Assembly (NCBI GenBank): GCA_015232335.1
Contig: JADFZV010000035.1
Span: forward strand, 1 to 35,182
Length of the DNA: 35,182 nucleotides
Source of the DNA: Alphaproteobacteria bacterium
GTDB taxonomy: Bacteria > Pseudomonadota > Alphaproteobacteria > Rhodospirillales > WMHbin7
Reading direction: 5' to 3'
The notes beneath the pieces were generated by a model. The model was not told the origin of the DNA and did no database searches. It saw only the letters and a list, made by a program, of their open reading frames with translations. The position numbers were made by a program, and so were the translations under genes. Below are positions 14,868 to 23,382 of the stretch, one piece after another (positions within the stretch are counted from its first letter, which is position 1; every line of letters starts with the position of its first letter).

Positions 14868-15905
14868 TTATCCCTCGATGCGGGGTTCAAGGGCGTCCCT
14901 GGCCGGACCAGCCTCGCCATGATGCCTTGCATGGGCAATATACCCCTTCAAGGCACCGCCGCAATGCGGACAATTGATGCTTTGCGGCGCCTGGGCCAGT
15001 TGTTCCAGAATGGCGGCGGCCTCTTCCTCGCTCATACCCAGCTTTTCGCGCGTTTCTTCCAGCGCATGACGCTCGGCCTTGGTCAGGTTGCCGTCGGACA
15101 GCGCCTTGACCGCCTTGGCGCTATAGGCTTCGCGCCGAACGCGCAATTGCTCGGAAAAACCCGAAGCCAAAATACCCGAAGGCAGGGCCACCATGGCGAC
15201 ACCGGCCACGGCAACAATGCCGCCCAGAATGCGGCCCAAAGGCGTGATCGGCGTCACGTCGCCATAGCCCAACGTGGTCAGGGTCACGATGGCCCACCAC
15301 ATCGAGGTGGGAATGTCGGGATAGGTGTGCGGCTGCGCAGGATGCTCCAGCAGATACATCAGACTGCCCATGAAGACCATCATCACGACCAGGATGAACA
15401 GAATGGCCCCAACGGCGCGGGCTTCCTGGCGCAGCACGGCCACCAGCATATGCATGGCCGAGGAATAGCGGGTCAGCTTGAAGATGCGCAACAGGCGCAG
15501 AACCCGAAGGGTGCGCAGATCAAGTTCGACGAAGATGCCGAGAAAAAAGGGCAGGACGGCTAGCAGATCGACGATGGCCAGGGGCGTTGCCATATAGCGT
15601 AGGCGGCCCCAAAGCGGATGCTTGAAGCGGGCGTCTTCCAACTCGACCGCCGTCCAGACGCGAAGAACATACTCGATGGTGAACACACCCACCGAAAACA
15701 GGTCGAAGGCATGAAAGACGGGCCCATGCGCCATGGACAGCGTGGGAACAGATTCCAGGATCACCGCGAAGATATTAAGGACAATCAGGGCGATCAGGAC
15801 CAGATCAATCGATTTGACCCAGATATCCCGATGCCCCTCGCCCCCCAGGAAATGGTGCACGAGGCGGCGCAAAGGATGGCGGAGCAGGCTTCTGGAGGGT
15901 GTCAC
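14868..15905 (-). CDS. Kv-type voltage-gated potassium channel
   Basis: About 345 residues. It is a six-helix channel subunit with S1 (VLIALIVLNIFAVILESV), S2, S3 (AIVDLLAVLPFFLGIF), an arginine-rich S4 (LRTLRVLRLLRIFKLTR), S5, the pore helix and selectivity filter TLTTLGYGD, and S6. A charged cytoplasmic tail follows, ending in a single zinc-ribbon-like CPHCGGAL. GTG at 15905 is proposed; the frame stays open to an ATG at 16019, but the extra 38 residues look non-conserved and neither start has a good ribosome site. The six Arg/Lys in S4 at three-residue spacing support voltage sensing. The gene is first of a minus-strand run with the SDR (6 nt gap) and folB; no functional link is apparent. 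Confidence 0.88.
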   Translation of the reverse strand: MTPSRSLLRHPLRRLVHHFLGGEGHRDIWVKSIDLVLIALIVLNIFAVILESVPTLSMAHGPVFHAFDLFSVGVFTIEYVLRVWTAVELEDARFKHPLWGRLRYMATPLAIVDLLAVLPFFLGIFVELDLRTLRVLRLLRIFKLTRYSSAMHMLVAVLRQEARAVGAILFILVVMMVFMGSLMYLLEHPAQPHTYPDIPTSMWWAIVTLTTLGYGDVTPITPLGRILGGIVAVAGVAMVALPSGILASGFSEQLRVRREAYSAKAVKALSDGNLTKAERHALEETREKLGMSEEEAAAILEQLAQAPQSINCPHCGGALKGYIAHARHHGEAGPARDALEPRIEG

Positions 15906-16084
15906 GATGCTTTTGCCGGTTGCTTGGGGACCCTTTGTAGACGATCGCACCCCCGGGAAACAAGGGGAGGCGCAGAGATGCAATTTCACCTTGATCCCAG
16001 TGCATTCTTGACGCAACATATTCGCATCATCTAATCTATTGGCTGTTTCATTGCAAAAGCAAATCCCAGGGAGGAGCCTTCTTC

Positions 16085-16309
16085 ATGACCACCACGCTTG
16101 ACGTCAAGGGACTGAACTGCCCGCTGCCCATCCTGCGCGCCAAGAAGGCGATGAAGGACATAGCCGTTGGCGAGACGTTGGAAATTCTGGCGACCGATCC
16201 CGGCTCGGTGAAGGATTTCGACGCCTTCTGCCGCCAGACCGGCAACGAGCTGGTCGAAAGCAAGGACGAAGGCGGCACCTACCGCTTCCTGATCAAGCGC
16301 AAGACGTAA
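16085..16309 (+). CDS. tusA: TusA-family sulfur-carrier protein
   Basis: 74-residue SirA/TusA-like persulfide carrier. The conserved Cys12 lies in LNCPLPIL (CPxP motif). Such proteins relay sulfur from desulfurases or rhodaneses to tRNA thiolation, Moco biosynthesis or dissimilatory sulfur oxidation. GGAGGAG lies 8 nt upstream of the ATG. The gene is monocistronic and flanked downstream by twin terminator hairpins. A second, divergent paralogue lies at 18335-18556 in the sulfur operon. Confidence 0.93.
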   Translation: MTTTLDVKGLNCPLPILRAKKAMKDIAVGETLEILATDPGSVKDFDAFCRQTGNELVESKDEGGTYRFLIKRKT

Positions 16310-16383
16310 TATTTGTCCCTCGGCCTTTCGCACCCTCGCGGGTGCTTGGCCGCCGCCGCAGTGGCGGCAGTGACGTATGAGAA

Positions 16384-16409
16384 AAGGCCGGGGATTTCTC
16401 CCCGGCCTT
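16384..16409. terminator. Bidirectional terminator hairpin, copy 1
   Basis: AAGGCCGGGG, loop ATTTCT, CCCCGGCCTT: perfect 10-bp stem. On the minus strand it is followed by TTTTCTC, so it suits the minus-strand sulfur operon better than tusA. It is identical to copy 2. Confidence 0.8.
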
Positions 16410-16500
16410 AATGTTTTGCGGCCAAGTTTCCAGCGGCCATTGAGGCCGCGGCCAAGGGTGCTTGAGCGCCCGCCCGGCGAGGGACCAATGTAAAATGTAA

Positions 16501-16533
16501 AAGGCCGGGGATTTCTCCCCGGCCTTTTCTTTT
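16501..16533. terminator. Bidirectional terminator hairpin, copy 2
   Basis: The same 26-nt stem-loop as copy 1 (stem 16501-16510 and 16517-16526) followed by TTCTTTT on the plus strand. It would stop tusA transcripts and also lies 23 bp past the DUF1641 stop. The 91 bp between copies are GC-rich and full of small inverted repeats (for example CGGCC/GGCCG). Confidence 0.8.
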
Positions 16534-16555
16534 GCTAACGGCTGACTGCGAAAAA

Positions 16556-17086
16556 CTAATCCGTGTGCTTGCTGAGCACGGTGGCGCGCTGGCGCAGCTT
16601 GCACGAAAACGACATCAGGAAATGGAAAGCCTGAAGCGTTTCCGGCTGGTTCAGCATGCCGATCAGCCCGAACAGGCTTTTGGGTGCCGGATGGCGCGAG
16701 CAGGATTCCAGCGCGTCTTCCATGGCGGTCTTGGCCTCGTGGGCCATGCTCGCCATGTCTTCCGTCGCCAGATTGGTCATCATATGCTCAACGAAGGTGG
16801 CCAGGCGATCCACCATGCTGTCGGTGGCCGCCGCCCTGGCGGCATGCAACAGCATCACGGTTTCGACCACGGTGCCCAGCGCCCCGGTGCGATGCATCAT
16901 GGTCAGCGCATCGATCAGGGCCAACACCGCTTCCTTGGTGTCGTTCTCGTTCAAGCGGTCCACCACCTCAAGCGCGTTGGCGCCCGTGGTGGAAAGCCGC
17001 TCGACCATGCTGTCGGTCATGGCTTCGCCGGCCGCTTGGACCAGTCTTGCCATCTCGCCGACATAGGGATTGGAGACTTGGTTCAT
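16556..17086 (-). CDS. DUF1641 family protein
   Basis: About 176 residues, helical and Met/Ala rich, with the pattern of DUF1641 proteins: a repeated MVDRL/MVERL helix (SMVERLSTTG, SMVDRLATFVEHM) and a C-terminal LFGLIGMLNQPETLQAFHFLMSF segment. No function is established. The family typically sits next to SQR-like flavoproteins and sulfur-transfer proteins, as here. ATG at 17086 is chosen because GGAGAG precedes it by 5 nt; an ATG at 17098 overlaps that site. It is the last gene of the operon, 15 nt after the flavoprotein gene, and ends at the twin terminators. Confidence 0.85.
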   Translation of the reverse strand: MNQVSNPYVGEMARLVQAAGEAMTDSMVERLSTTGANALEVVDRLNENDTKEAVLALIDALTMMHRTGALGTVVETVMLLHAARAAATDSMVDRLATFVEHMMTNLATEDMASMAHEAKTAMEDALESCSRHPAPKSLFGLIGMLNQPETLQAFHFLMSFSCKLRQRATVLSKHTD

Positions 17087-17101
17087 CTTGCTCTCCATCG
17101 C

Positions 17102-18241
17102 CTACAAAAGGCCCTTGGCAGACAACCAGTAAAGCCGGTTGTAGGCCAGCTTGAACCAATGCACCATCTGCGACGGCGGGCCGGGATTGGGCGGCGTGGT
17201 GTAGTTGAACCACACATAGGTGCCCGTGCTGGTGCCGGTTTCGATGAAGCAGAAGACCTTGCCGTCGTAATCGCGGGCCATGCGGTTCTCGGTCAACAGC
17301 GAGGCCAGATTGTCGATCAGCACGTCGGCCTCGAAATGCGCGGTCGAGCCGGCCTTCGAGATGGGGATGTTGGTGGTGTCACCGACCACGAAGACGTTGG
17401 TCGAACCGTCGCGGTGCAACGTCTTGGTGTTGGTGGGCACCCAGCCGCCCTTGCCCAGTTCGGAATCCACGATGACCTGAGCGCCCTGGTGAGGCGGAAT
17501 GGTGACCAAGAGGTCGTAGGGCATGGTGACGCCCTCGGCCGAGGTGATGGTCTTGGCCTCGGGATCGACCTTCTCAGTGTTGAAGAAGGTTTCGTACTTG
17601 ATGCCCAGGCGGTCGAATTCCGGCTTGGCCCACAGAGCCACCGGTTCCAACGCATGCAGGCGCCCGATGGGATAGGTATAGGTGATCTCGCACTTGTCGA
17701 GCAGGCCCTTGCCCTTGAAATAGTCGTAGAGCATGAAGGTGACTTCCAAGGGCGCCACCGGACATTTGTGGGGCGCGTTGGCGTTCACGATGATCTTGCC
17801 GCCCTCGAACTTGGACAGGGCATCACGCAGCTTCCTGGCCCCTTCCAGATCGTAGAACCAATGGGCGCCCTCGGCCATGCCGGGAATGGTCTGCGGCATA
17901 ATGCGCGAGCCGGTGGCCAGCACCAGATAATCATACTTCAGCGTGCGCCCGCCTTCGGTCGATACTTGATTCTTCGCGACCTCGATATGCTTGGCCGGAT
18001 CGACATGGAAGATCACGCGCCGGTCGAGAACCTTGCGCTGGTCGCGAAACAGCTCGTGCTCGCGGATGCGCCCGAAAGGCACATAGAGCAGGCCCGGCTG
18101 ATACATGTGGGTCTCGGTGGTGCCCAGCATGGTGATGACCACCTCGCCGGACCTGAGTTGCGGCGCCAACTGGCGGCAAAGGCCGTTGGCCACGATGGTA
18201 CCGGCCAAGCCGCCACCGACGATCAGGATATTCTTCGCCAT
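17102..18241 (-). CDS. SQR-like FAD-dependent oxidoreductase
   Basis: 379-residue flavoprotein of the sulfide:quinone oxidoreductase superfamily. N-terminal FAD motif ILIVGGGLAGT, ATGSRIMP in the second nucleotide site, NVFVVGDTTNIP as the FAD-phosphate-binding Asp segment. Cys160 (HKCPVAP) and Cys331 (VFCFIETG) correspond to the redox pair that carries polysulfur in SQR; the third Cys (about position 128) of classical type I SQR is absent. The C-terminal WFKLAYNRLYWLSAKGLL is amphipathic and probably anchors it to the membrane. GGAGGAAG precedes the ATG. With dsrE and tusA-like genes upstream and DUF1641 downstream, a role in sulfide or polysulfide oxidation to quinone is likely. The true substrate is inference. 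Confidence 0.88.
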   Translation of the reverse strand: MAKNILIVGGGLAGTIVANGLCRQLAPQLRSGEVVITMLGTTETHMYQPGLLYVPFGRIREHELFRDQRKVLDRRVIFHVDPAKHIEVAKNQVSTEGGRTLKYDYLVLATGSRIMPQTIPGMAEGAHWFYDLEGARKLRDALSKFEGGKIIVNANAPHKCPVAPLEVTFMLYDYFKGKGLLDKCEITYTYPIGRLHALEPVALWAKPEFDRLGIKYETFFNTEKVDPEAKTITSAEGVTMPYDLLVTIPPHQGAQVIVDSELGKGGWVPTNTKTLHRDGSTNVFVVGDTTNIPISKAGSTAHFEADVLIDNLASLLTENRMARDYDGKVFCFIETGTSTGTYVWFNYTTPPNPGPPSQMVHWFKLAYNRLYWLSAKGLL

Positions 18242-18334
18242 CTACTTCCTCCCTTGGTCTTCCCAGATTATGGCGCCCTGGCCGTCTTCGTCGGTGCGGC
18301 TTTCAAGCGTCGTGACAATTCGCTTCGTCGAGAC

Positions 18335-18556
18335 CTATTTGGCCTTTTCGACAATGATGCTCCAGTGATCGCCCTTGTCGGTGACGCCGACCATCTTATG
18401 GCCGACCTTGGCTACCCATTCGGGAACGTCGGCCGCCGAGCCCTTGTCCGAGGACAAAATCTCGATCTGGTCGCCGATAACAGACAGCTTCAGGGCGGCA
18501 ATCAGTTCCATCAGGGGGCCGGGGCAGAAAGCGCCGCGCGCATCGATCGTTTGCAT
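18335..18556 (-). CDS. TusA-family sulfurtransferase in the sulfur operon
   Basis: 73 residues with the reactive Cys11 in AFCPGPLMELI (CPxP motif). A good AGGAG lies upstream. It is 14 nt downstream of the dsrE-like gene and 93 bp upstream of the SQR-like gene. It probably passes persulfide sulfur between the DsrE-like protein and the flavoprotein. It differs clearly from the TusA at 16085-16309, so the two are likely specialised: this one for dissimilatory sulfur flow, the other possibly for general thiolation. Confidence 0.92.
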   Translation of the reverse strand: MQTIDARGAFCPGPLMELIAALKLSVIGDQIEILSSDKGSAADVPEWVAKVGHKMVGVTDKGDHWSIIVEKAK

Positions 18557-18570
18557 GCCTCAAAAATCTC

Positions 18571-18969
18571 CTAGAGGGTCAATAATTCGCCGGTTTCGGC
18601 GTCGGCCAGAAACTTGGTCAGGCCCAGCATACCGTCGAACAGGTCGTCAACCAAATGGTCCATTTCCCATTTCTTGAGATCCATCACCATCGAGCAGGCA
18701 TGCATGGTCAAATCGCCCAGCATCTTGCCCTGGCCGAACAGCTCGATAGCGTCCGGGACCTTGTTCTCCATGATCAGACGCGAAAATTCGCCGCCATGAT
18801 AGCGTTCAGCCGGGCTTTTGCCCTTCTCGAAGGCCAAAATGGCGTTCATGCTGACGAAAACGCGCACCGGACGGTCGGATACCGCCGCCACCGAGGCCAG
18901 CATGGCGGCCATTTGGATTTTTTCGTGTTCGCCCGAACACAGCAGGATATAAAGCGGTGCCGCAGCCAT
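18571..18969 (-). CDS. DsrE-family sulfur-transfer protein
   Basis: 132-residue DsrE/DsrF-like fold protein. A hydrophobic first strand (PLYILLCSG) with Cys11 is followed by a helix and the segment MHACSMVMDL with the conserved Cys92 that carries persulfide in the DsrE family. Met-rich sequence is usual for this subgroup, which is often annotated DsrE/peroxiredoxin-like. GGAGGACAGGCC precedes the ATG. It is first in the operon dsrE-like, tusA-like, SQR-like, DUF1641, downstream of a promoter with an inverted repeat over its -10 element. Confidence 0.9.
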   Translation of the reverse strand: MAAAPLYILLCSGEHEKIQMAAMLASVAAVSDRPVRVFVSMNAILAFEKGKSPAERYHGGEFSRLIMENKVPDAIELFGQGKMLGDLTMHACSMVMDLKKWEMDHLVDDLFDGMLGLTKFLADAETGELLTL

Positions 18970-19000
18970 GAGGCCTGTCCTCCGGGGAAGAATATTGCTT

Positions 19001-19039
19001 GAGAGATTTGTTATATGAAATTTCTCGATAGTAAGGCAA
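19001..19039 (-). promoter_or_regulatory. Promoter and operator of the sulfur operon
   Basis: On the minus strand TTGCCT (19034-19039), 18 nt, TATAAC (19010-19015) form a plausible sigma-70 promoter. The -10 box lies in the loop of an inverted repeat GAGAGATTT (19001-19009) / AAATTTCTC (19018-19026), 8 of 9 positions matched. A regulator bound there would block the promoter. The region is markedly AT-rich compared with its surroundings. Confidence 0.45.
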
Positions 19040-19101
19040 ACAAAATTTTACGTTTCCTTCATGGAATATATTTTTACAGCCGTTGGGGATAGAAACGTCC
19101 G

Positions 19102-19719
19102 ATGACCACGCCCCCTTCCGAACCAGCCTTTGCCCCATTCCCCGCCACCGGCATGCCCGATGGCGACTGGTGGCAAGCCTTGTGGCCCGATCCCCTGGGG
19201 GTCATGCGCCGGTTGGGCTTTGCGGCTGGTCAAAGGGTGGTCGATCTGTGCTGCGGCGACGGCTTGTTTTCCCTGGCTCTTTTGCGCCTGGGCTGCTTTG
19301 TCGAAGGGCTTGACGGCGACCGGGAGCTTCTGGGCAAGGCCGAACAGGCCGCCCTGGCGGCAGGGTACCCTCAGGCCCGCTGGCATCTGGGCGACGCCAG
19401 AGAACTGGACAGACTGATTCACCCCCCAGTCGACAGCATTCTGATCGCCAACACCTTTCACGGCGTTTCTGACTATGAGTCGCTCTGCCGGTCCGTACGG
19501 CGCCTCCTTTCCCCCCAGGGGCGCCTTGTCATCGTCAATTGGCACGCGCGGCCCCGCGAAGAAACCACCGTTCTGGGTCTGCCAAGGGGGCCGCGCAGCG
19601 ATATGCGCCTGACCCCTGAACAAACGGCCGAACGCGTCTGCCCGTCAGGATTTCAACAAGGTGACATCGTGGAGCTATTGCCTTATCATTACGGCGAAAT
19701 GTTTTTGCTTCGGAAGTAA
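19102..19719 (+). CDS. Class I SAM-dependent methyltransferase
   Basis: 205 residues with a Rossmann-fold methyltransferase core. Motif I is VVDLCCGDGLFSL (about 46-58), followed by the acidic end of strand 2 (GLDGD) and motif IV-like VDSILIANTFHGV, and LLSPQGRLVIVNWH as the post-IV strand. The N-terminal 45 residues are Pro/Trp rich (DWWQALWPDP). The protein is shorter than UbiE and no substrate motif is recognised. It is divergent from the dsrE operon and may share its control region; co-regulation is possible but not shown. Confidence 0.85.
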   Translation: MTTPPSEPAFAPFPATGMPDGDWWQALWPDPLGVMRRLGFAAGQRVVDLCCGDGLFSLALLRLGCFVEGLDGDRELLGKAEQAALAAGYPQARWHLGDARELDRLIHPPVDSILIANTFHGVSDYESLCRSVRRLLSPQGRLVIVNWHARPREETTVLGLPRGPRSDMRLTPEQTAERVCPSGFQQGDIVELLPYHYGEMFLLRK

Positions 19720-19932
19720 TAGCTCCTATCTTCTAAGCACCACCCTGATTCAAATGAACGTGTTATTGGAACAACGTAGGTTTTCATGCCCAGGCGCTCC
19801 TTTGCGCCCGCGGGTCTCGATTGACTTCCAAGCGCTGTGGCCAAATTGTAAATCAAGCCTTCACAAAATCAACGCAGCCGCATAATTTTTCCTCTTCGCT
19901 GCACATCCAATTCAGCCAATCCGAGGTCCGCC

Positions 19933-22080
19933 ATGTCTCTCCCTTCCCTGCGCATCGCCGCCAAGCTGCCCATCATGATCGTCGGCCTGTCGGTTCTGGC
20001 GGCCCTGGTCATCGGCGTCATCGCCTATCAGAAGTCAGCGGCCGAGCTAAGGGCGGGCGCTCAGAACATGCTGTCCGCACTCAATGACTCAAGGCGGAAC
20101 GAATTGGGGGCCTATCTCGAATCCATCCGCCAAGATGTCGTGCTGCTCTCGAAGAACACTGAAATAACGGAGCCGATGCAACAATTCACGGCGGGCTTCG
20201 CCAAGATGGGTGGCGGCGCCACCGAAACCTTGAAAAAGCTCTATATCAAGGACAATCCCAACAAGGTGGGCGAAAAGCTTAAGCTGGACGACGCTAAGGA
20301 CGGATCGGATTGGAGCAGGGTCCATGCGGACCATCATCCTTGGCTGCGCAAGCTGGTCGACGAGCGGGGCTATTACGATGTCTTCCTGATCAACAAGGCG
20401 GGCGATGTCGTCTATACCGTCTATAAGGAGGAAGACTTCGCGACCAATCTCCTGACCGGCCCCTGGAAGGCGACCAACATCGCGCAATTGTTCCGCGATC
20501 TGGCCGCCTCGCCCAAAGAAGGCACGGTTCTCTATACAGATTTTAAGCCCTATGCGCCGTCGAACGATGTGCCTGCCGCCTTCATCGCCGCCCCCGTTCT
20601 GGGGCCTGACGGCGGCTTCATGGGGGCCTTGATGTTCCAGATGCCGGTCGAGCGCATCAACAAGGTGATGCAGGCATCGGCGGGCATGGGTAAAAGCGGC
20701 GAGACCTATATCGTCGGCAATGATTTGCTGATGCGCAGCGATTCCCGTTTTTCCAAGGAAGCGACCATTCTGAAGACCAAGGTCGATACACAGTCGGTCA
20801 AGGAAGCTTTGAATAACAAACAAGGCATCCTGGAAATTCATGATTATCATGGAGATGCCGTTCTGTCTGCCTATGGCCCGCTCAGCTTTTTGGGGACGAC
20901 CTGGGCCATCATTGCCGAAATCGACAGCGAAGAGGTGTTCGAGCCGGTGGCGCAGATGCGCAATTTCATGATGATCGCGGGTCTTGTTCTGTCCCTGGTG
21001 ATTGCTGCCGTCGGCATGCTGGCGGCGCGCTCGATCGTCAGGCCGATCAGCGCCATGACGTCCGTCATGAACCGCCTGAAGTCGGGCGAGCGCACGGTTG
21101 ATGTACCCCACACCGCCAATCATGACGAAGTGGGTGAAATGGCCCGGGCGGTCGAGGTCTTCAAGCAGAACCTGATCGAAGTCGAGAAGATGCAGGCCGA
21201 GCAAGAGCGCCTGAAACACAAGGCTGAAGAAGATCACCGCCAACTGCTCATCGACATGGCCGACAATTTCGAAAAAAGCGTCATGAGCATCGTCTCTGCA
21301 GTTTCGGGTTCGGCCACCGAGTTGCATTCTTCGGCCCAGTCGCTCTCGGCCGGGGCGGAACAAACCCACCGGCAAGCCGCCACCGTAGCCGCCGCTTCGG
21401 AAGAAGCCTCGGCCAATGTGCAGACCGTGGCGGCCGCCGCCGAGGAACTCTCCAGTTCAATCCAGGAGATCACGCATCGGGTCGAGGATTCGGCCAAGGT
21501 CTCGTCAAGCGCTGTCGATGAGGCAACCCGCGTCAACAAAATGGTTCAGGGGCTGGCAGGCGCAGTCAGCAAGATCGGCGAAGTGGTCAATCTGATTACC
21601 GACATCGCCAGTCAGACCAATTTGCTGGCCTTGAATGCCACCATCGAGGCGGCCAGAGCGGGCGATGCGGGCAAGGGCTTTGCCGTGGTCGCCAACGAAG
21701 TGAAGTCTCTGGCCAATCAGACAGCCAAGGCAACTGACGAAATCGCCTCGCAGATTGCCGCAGTGCAGGGGGCAACCCACGAGGCCGTCGATGGAATCGA
21801 AGGCATCACCAACACGATCAGCAAGATCAGCGAAATCGCCTCGGCTATCGCTACCGCCGTGGAAGAACAAGGAGCCGCCACGGCGGAAATCAGCCGCAGC
21901 GTTCAACAGGCCTCGGCGGGCACCAACGAGGTATCGTCCAATATCTCGGGCGTCACCCAGGCTTCGACGGAGACCGGCAGCGCAGCCACCCAGGTGCTGG
22001 AGGCCGCCAAGGAATTGTCGCAGCAAGCCGAACATTTAAGGGAAGACGTCGGGCGCTTCATCGCCCATCTCAGGGCTTAA
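19933..22080 (+). CDS. Methyl-accepting chemotaxis protein
   Basis: 715-residue transmembrane chemoreceptor. First helix at about 12-32, a large periplasmic sensor of about 310 residues with a Cache-like pattern ([61 protein letters not shown]), second helix at about 345-365, HAMP (about 366-420), then a coiled-coil signalling domain. The conserved tip (from residue 555) reads [33 protein letters not shown] across its length, giving the CheA/CheW contact. QTHRQ- and EEQGA-type segments are likely methylation sites. It is monocistronic, with a strong terminator after the stop. The ligand is unknown. Confidence 0.95.
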   Translation: MSLPSLRIAAKLPIMIVGLSVLAALVIGVIAYQKSAAELRAGAQNMLSALNDSRRNELGAYLESIRQDVVLLSKNTEITEPMQQFTAGFAKMGGGATETLKKLYIKDNPNKVGEKLKLDDAKDGSDWSRVHADHHPWLRKLVDERGYYDVFLINKAGDVVYTVYKEEDFATNLLTGPWKATNIAQLFRDLAASPKEGTVLYTDFKPYAPSNDVPAAFIAAPVLGPDGGFMGALMFQMPVERINKVMQASAGMGKSGETYIVGNDLLMRSDSRFSKEATILKTKVDTQSVKEALNNKQGILEIHDYHGDAVLSAYGPLSFLGTTWAIIAEIDSEEVFEPVAQMRNFMMIAGLVLSLVIAAVGMLAARSIVRPISAMTSVMNRLKSGERTVDVPHTANHDEVGEMARAVEVFKQNLIEVEKMQAEQERLKHKAEEDHRQLLIDMADNFEKSVMSIVSAVSGSATELHSSAQSLSAGAEQTHRQAATVAAASEEASANVQTVAAAAEELSSSIQEITHRVEDSAKVSSSAVDEATRVNKMVQGLAGAVSKIGEVVNLITDIASQTNLLALNATIEAARAGDAGKGFAVVANEVKSLANQTAKATDEIASQIAAVQGATHEAVDGIEGITNTISKISEIASAIATAVEEQGAATAEISRSVQQASAGTNEVSSNISGVTQASTETGSAATQVLEAAKELSQQAEHLREDVGRFIAHLRA

Positions 22081-22098
22081 GAAAAGAAGCATATGACA

Positions 22099-22130
22099 AG
22101 GGCGGCGGGTAAAACCCTGCCGCCCTTTTT
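22099..22130 (+). terminator. Intrinsic terminator of the chemoreceptor gene
   Basis: GGGCGGCGGG (22100-22109), loop TAAAA, CCC-T-GCCGCCC (22115-22125) with one bulged T, then TTTTT. A strong rho-independent terminator, 19 bp after the stop codon. Confidence 0.9.
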
Positions 22131-22263
22131 GCTTATCCCTGAAAATAATGTGGCTTTCTAGGGTGTTAGCGCATCGCGTCAAAAAAGGTCATATATATGT
22201 TTTTCCCCTTGTCTTGACCCTGATATTTATCGATTCTGGCTCAAGGTGAGGAGCGGGTTCTTT

Positions 22264-23379
22264 ATGCAGGCGACAGCTTTAGCAAGTGAAGGGGTTTCGG
22301 GTTCCGGCGGCTTGTCCGTTATCGGCCTGATCGATGCCCGTGCGCCCCACCGCGCCAATATCAAACATGCCCTGGGCGCCCTTTACGACATCGTTGCCTT
22401 TGAAGATTCCAATGAAGCCCTGACCTGGATGCGCAAGGCGCAGCCTGCTCTGGTGATTCTGGACGAAGACGTCAAGCCCATGAGCAGCCAGAGCACCCTG
22501 GAAGCTATTCTGCGCATTCCCTCGGACAAGCGTCCGATCATCGTCTGCACCAGCGCCGAGGCGAATTCCACCTTTTTGCCGATGGCAAAACAGCGCGGCG
22601 CTTCAGCAACTTTGGCCAAGCCCTTCACGCGTGTTCAGCTCGTCGATGCGATTGCAAGCCTTATCACCGACAGCATCGAGAAGGGCTGGAACAAGCTGGG
22701 CTTGCAGCCACGCCAGGCGCTTACCCGCACGCTGGATCTGTTCGCAGGCATGGCCACGGGCCTTTCCGACGGCACCCGCGTCCCCTATGCCCAGGTTCAA
22801 GAGTGCTGCGCCCCTCTGGTTTCGGCCATCGACGATGGCTGCTACCTTGATATTCTGAAGGCGCTGCGCAACCACGACAATTATTCCTTCGTTCACAGCA
22901 TGCGCGCCGCCACGCTGATGGCCCTGGCAGGAAGCGCTATGGGATTGACCCAGGAAGAACGGCTGGTTCTGGCGGCAGGCGGGTTGATGCATGACGCAGG
23001 CAAAATGGCGGTGCCGGTCGATGTGCTGAACAAGGTTGGCCCCCTGACCGAGCATGAATGGAAGCTTCTGCGCCTGCATGTCGATGTGGCCGGGCAGGTG
23101 CTTTTGCGCGACAGCGACATCCCCAAGGGGGTGCGCATGATCATCGAGCAGCATCACGAGCGCCTCGATGGATCGGGCTATCCCAACGGCCTGAAAAGCG
23201 AAGAGATCAACCCATTGGTCCGCATGGCGATGATCGTGGACATCTTCACGGCCATGACCGACCGGCGCCCCTATCGATCCGCCGTCACACCCGAAGCGGC
23301 ACTCAAGGCCATGCAGGACATGACCGGCAAGATCGACACCGGCCTGTTGATGCTGTTCCGCGACGTCCTGCTGGGATAG
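22264..23379 (+). CDS. REC/HD-GYP c-di-GMP phosphodiesterase
   Basis: 371 residues. An N-terminal receiver-like domain (about 15-130) with Asp67 in LVILDEDV and the Lys of LAKPF is linked to an HD-GYP domain (about 195-355). The metal-binding His243-Asp244 is in LMHDAGK, and the signature HHERLDGSGYP is at 297-307, followed by MIVDIFTAMTDRRPYR. HD-GYP proteins hydrolyse cyclic di-GMP, here probably under phosphorylation control. ATG at 22264 follows GAGGAG; an in-frame GTG at 22246 lies upstream of that site. The N-terminal acidic pair of the receiver is reduced to one Asp (GLIDA), so phosphorylation may be weak. It ends 3 bp from the convergent molybdoenzyme gene. Confidence 0.92.
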   Translation: MQATALASEGVSGSGGLSVIGLIDARAPHRANIKHALGALYDIVAFEDSNEALTWMRKAQPALVILDEDVKPMSSQSTLEAILRIPSDKRPIIVCTSAEANSTFLPMAKQRGASATLAKPFTRVQLVDAIASLITDSIEKGWNKLGLQPRQALTRTLDLFAGMATGLSDGTRVPYAQVQECCAPLVSAIDDGCYLDILKALRNHDNYSFVHSMRAATLMALAGSAMGLTQEERLVLAAGGLMHDAGKMAVPVDVLNKVGPLTEHEWKLLRLHVDVAGQVLLRDSDIPKGVRMIIEQHHERLDGSGYPNGLKSEEINPLVRMAMIVDIFTAMTDRRPYRSAVTPEAALKAMQDMTGKIDTGLLMLFRDVLLG

Positions 23380-23382
23380 CGT

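Noticed and set aside
17102..18241. Classical type I sulfide:quinone oxidoreductase
   Set aside because: Only two of the three redox Cys are present, so the entry is called SQR-like rather than sqr.
16532..18574. 680-codon plus-strand open frame opposite the sulfur operon
   Set aside because: Antisense to DUF1641, SQR-like and TusA-like genes with clear motifs. Its translation is compositionally shadow-like.
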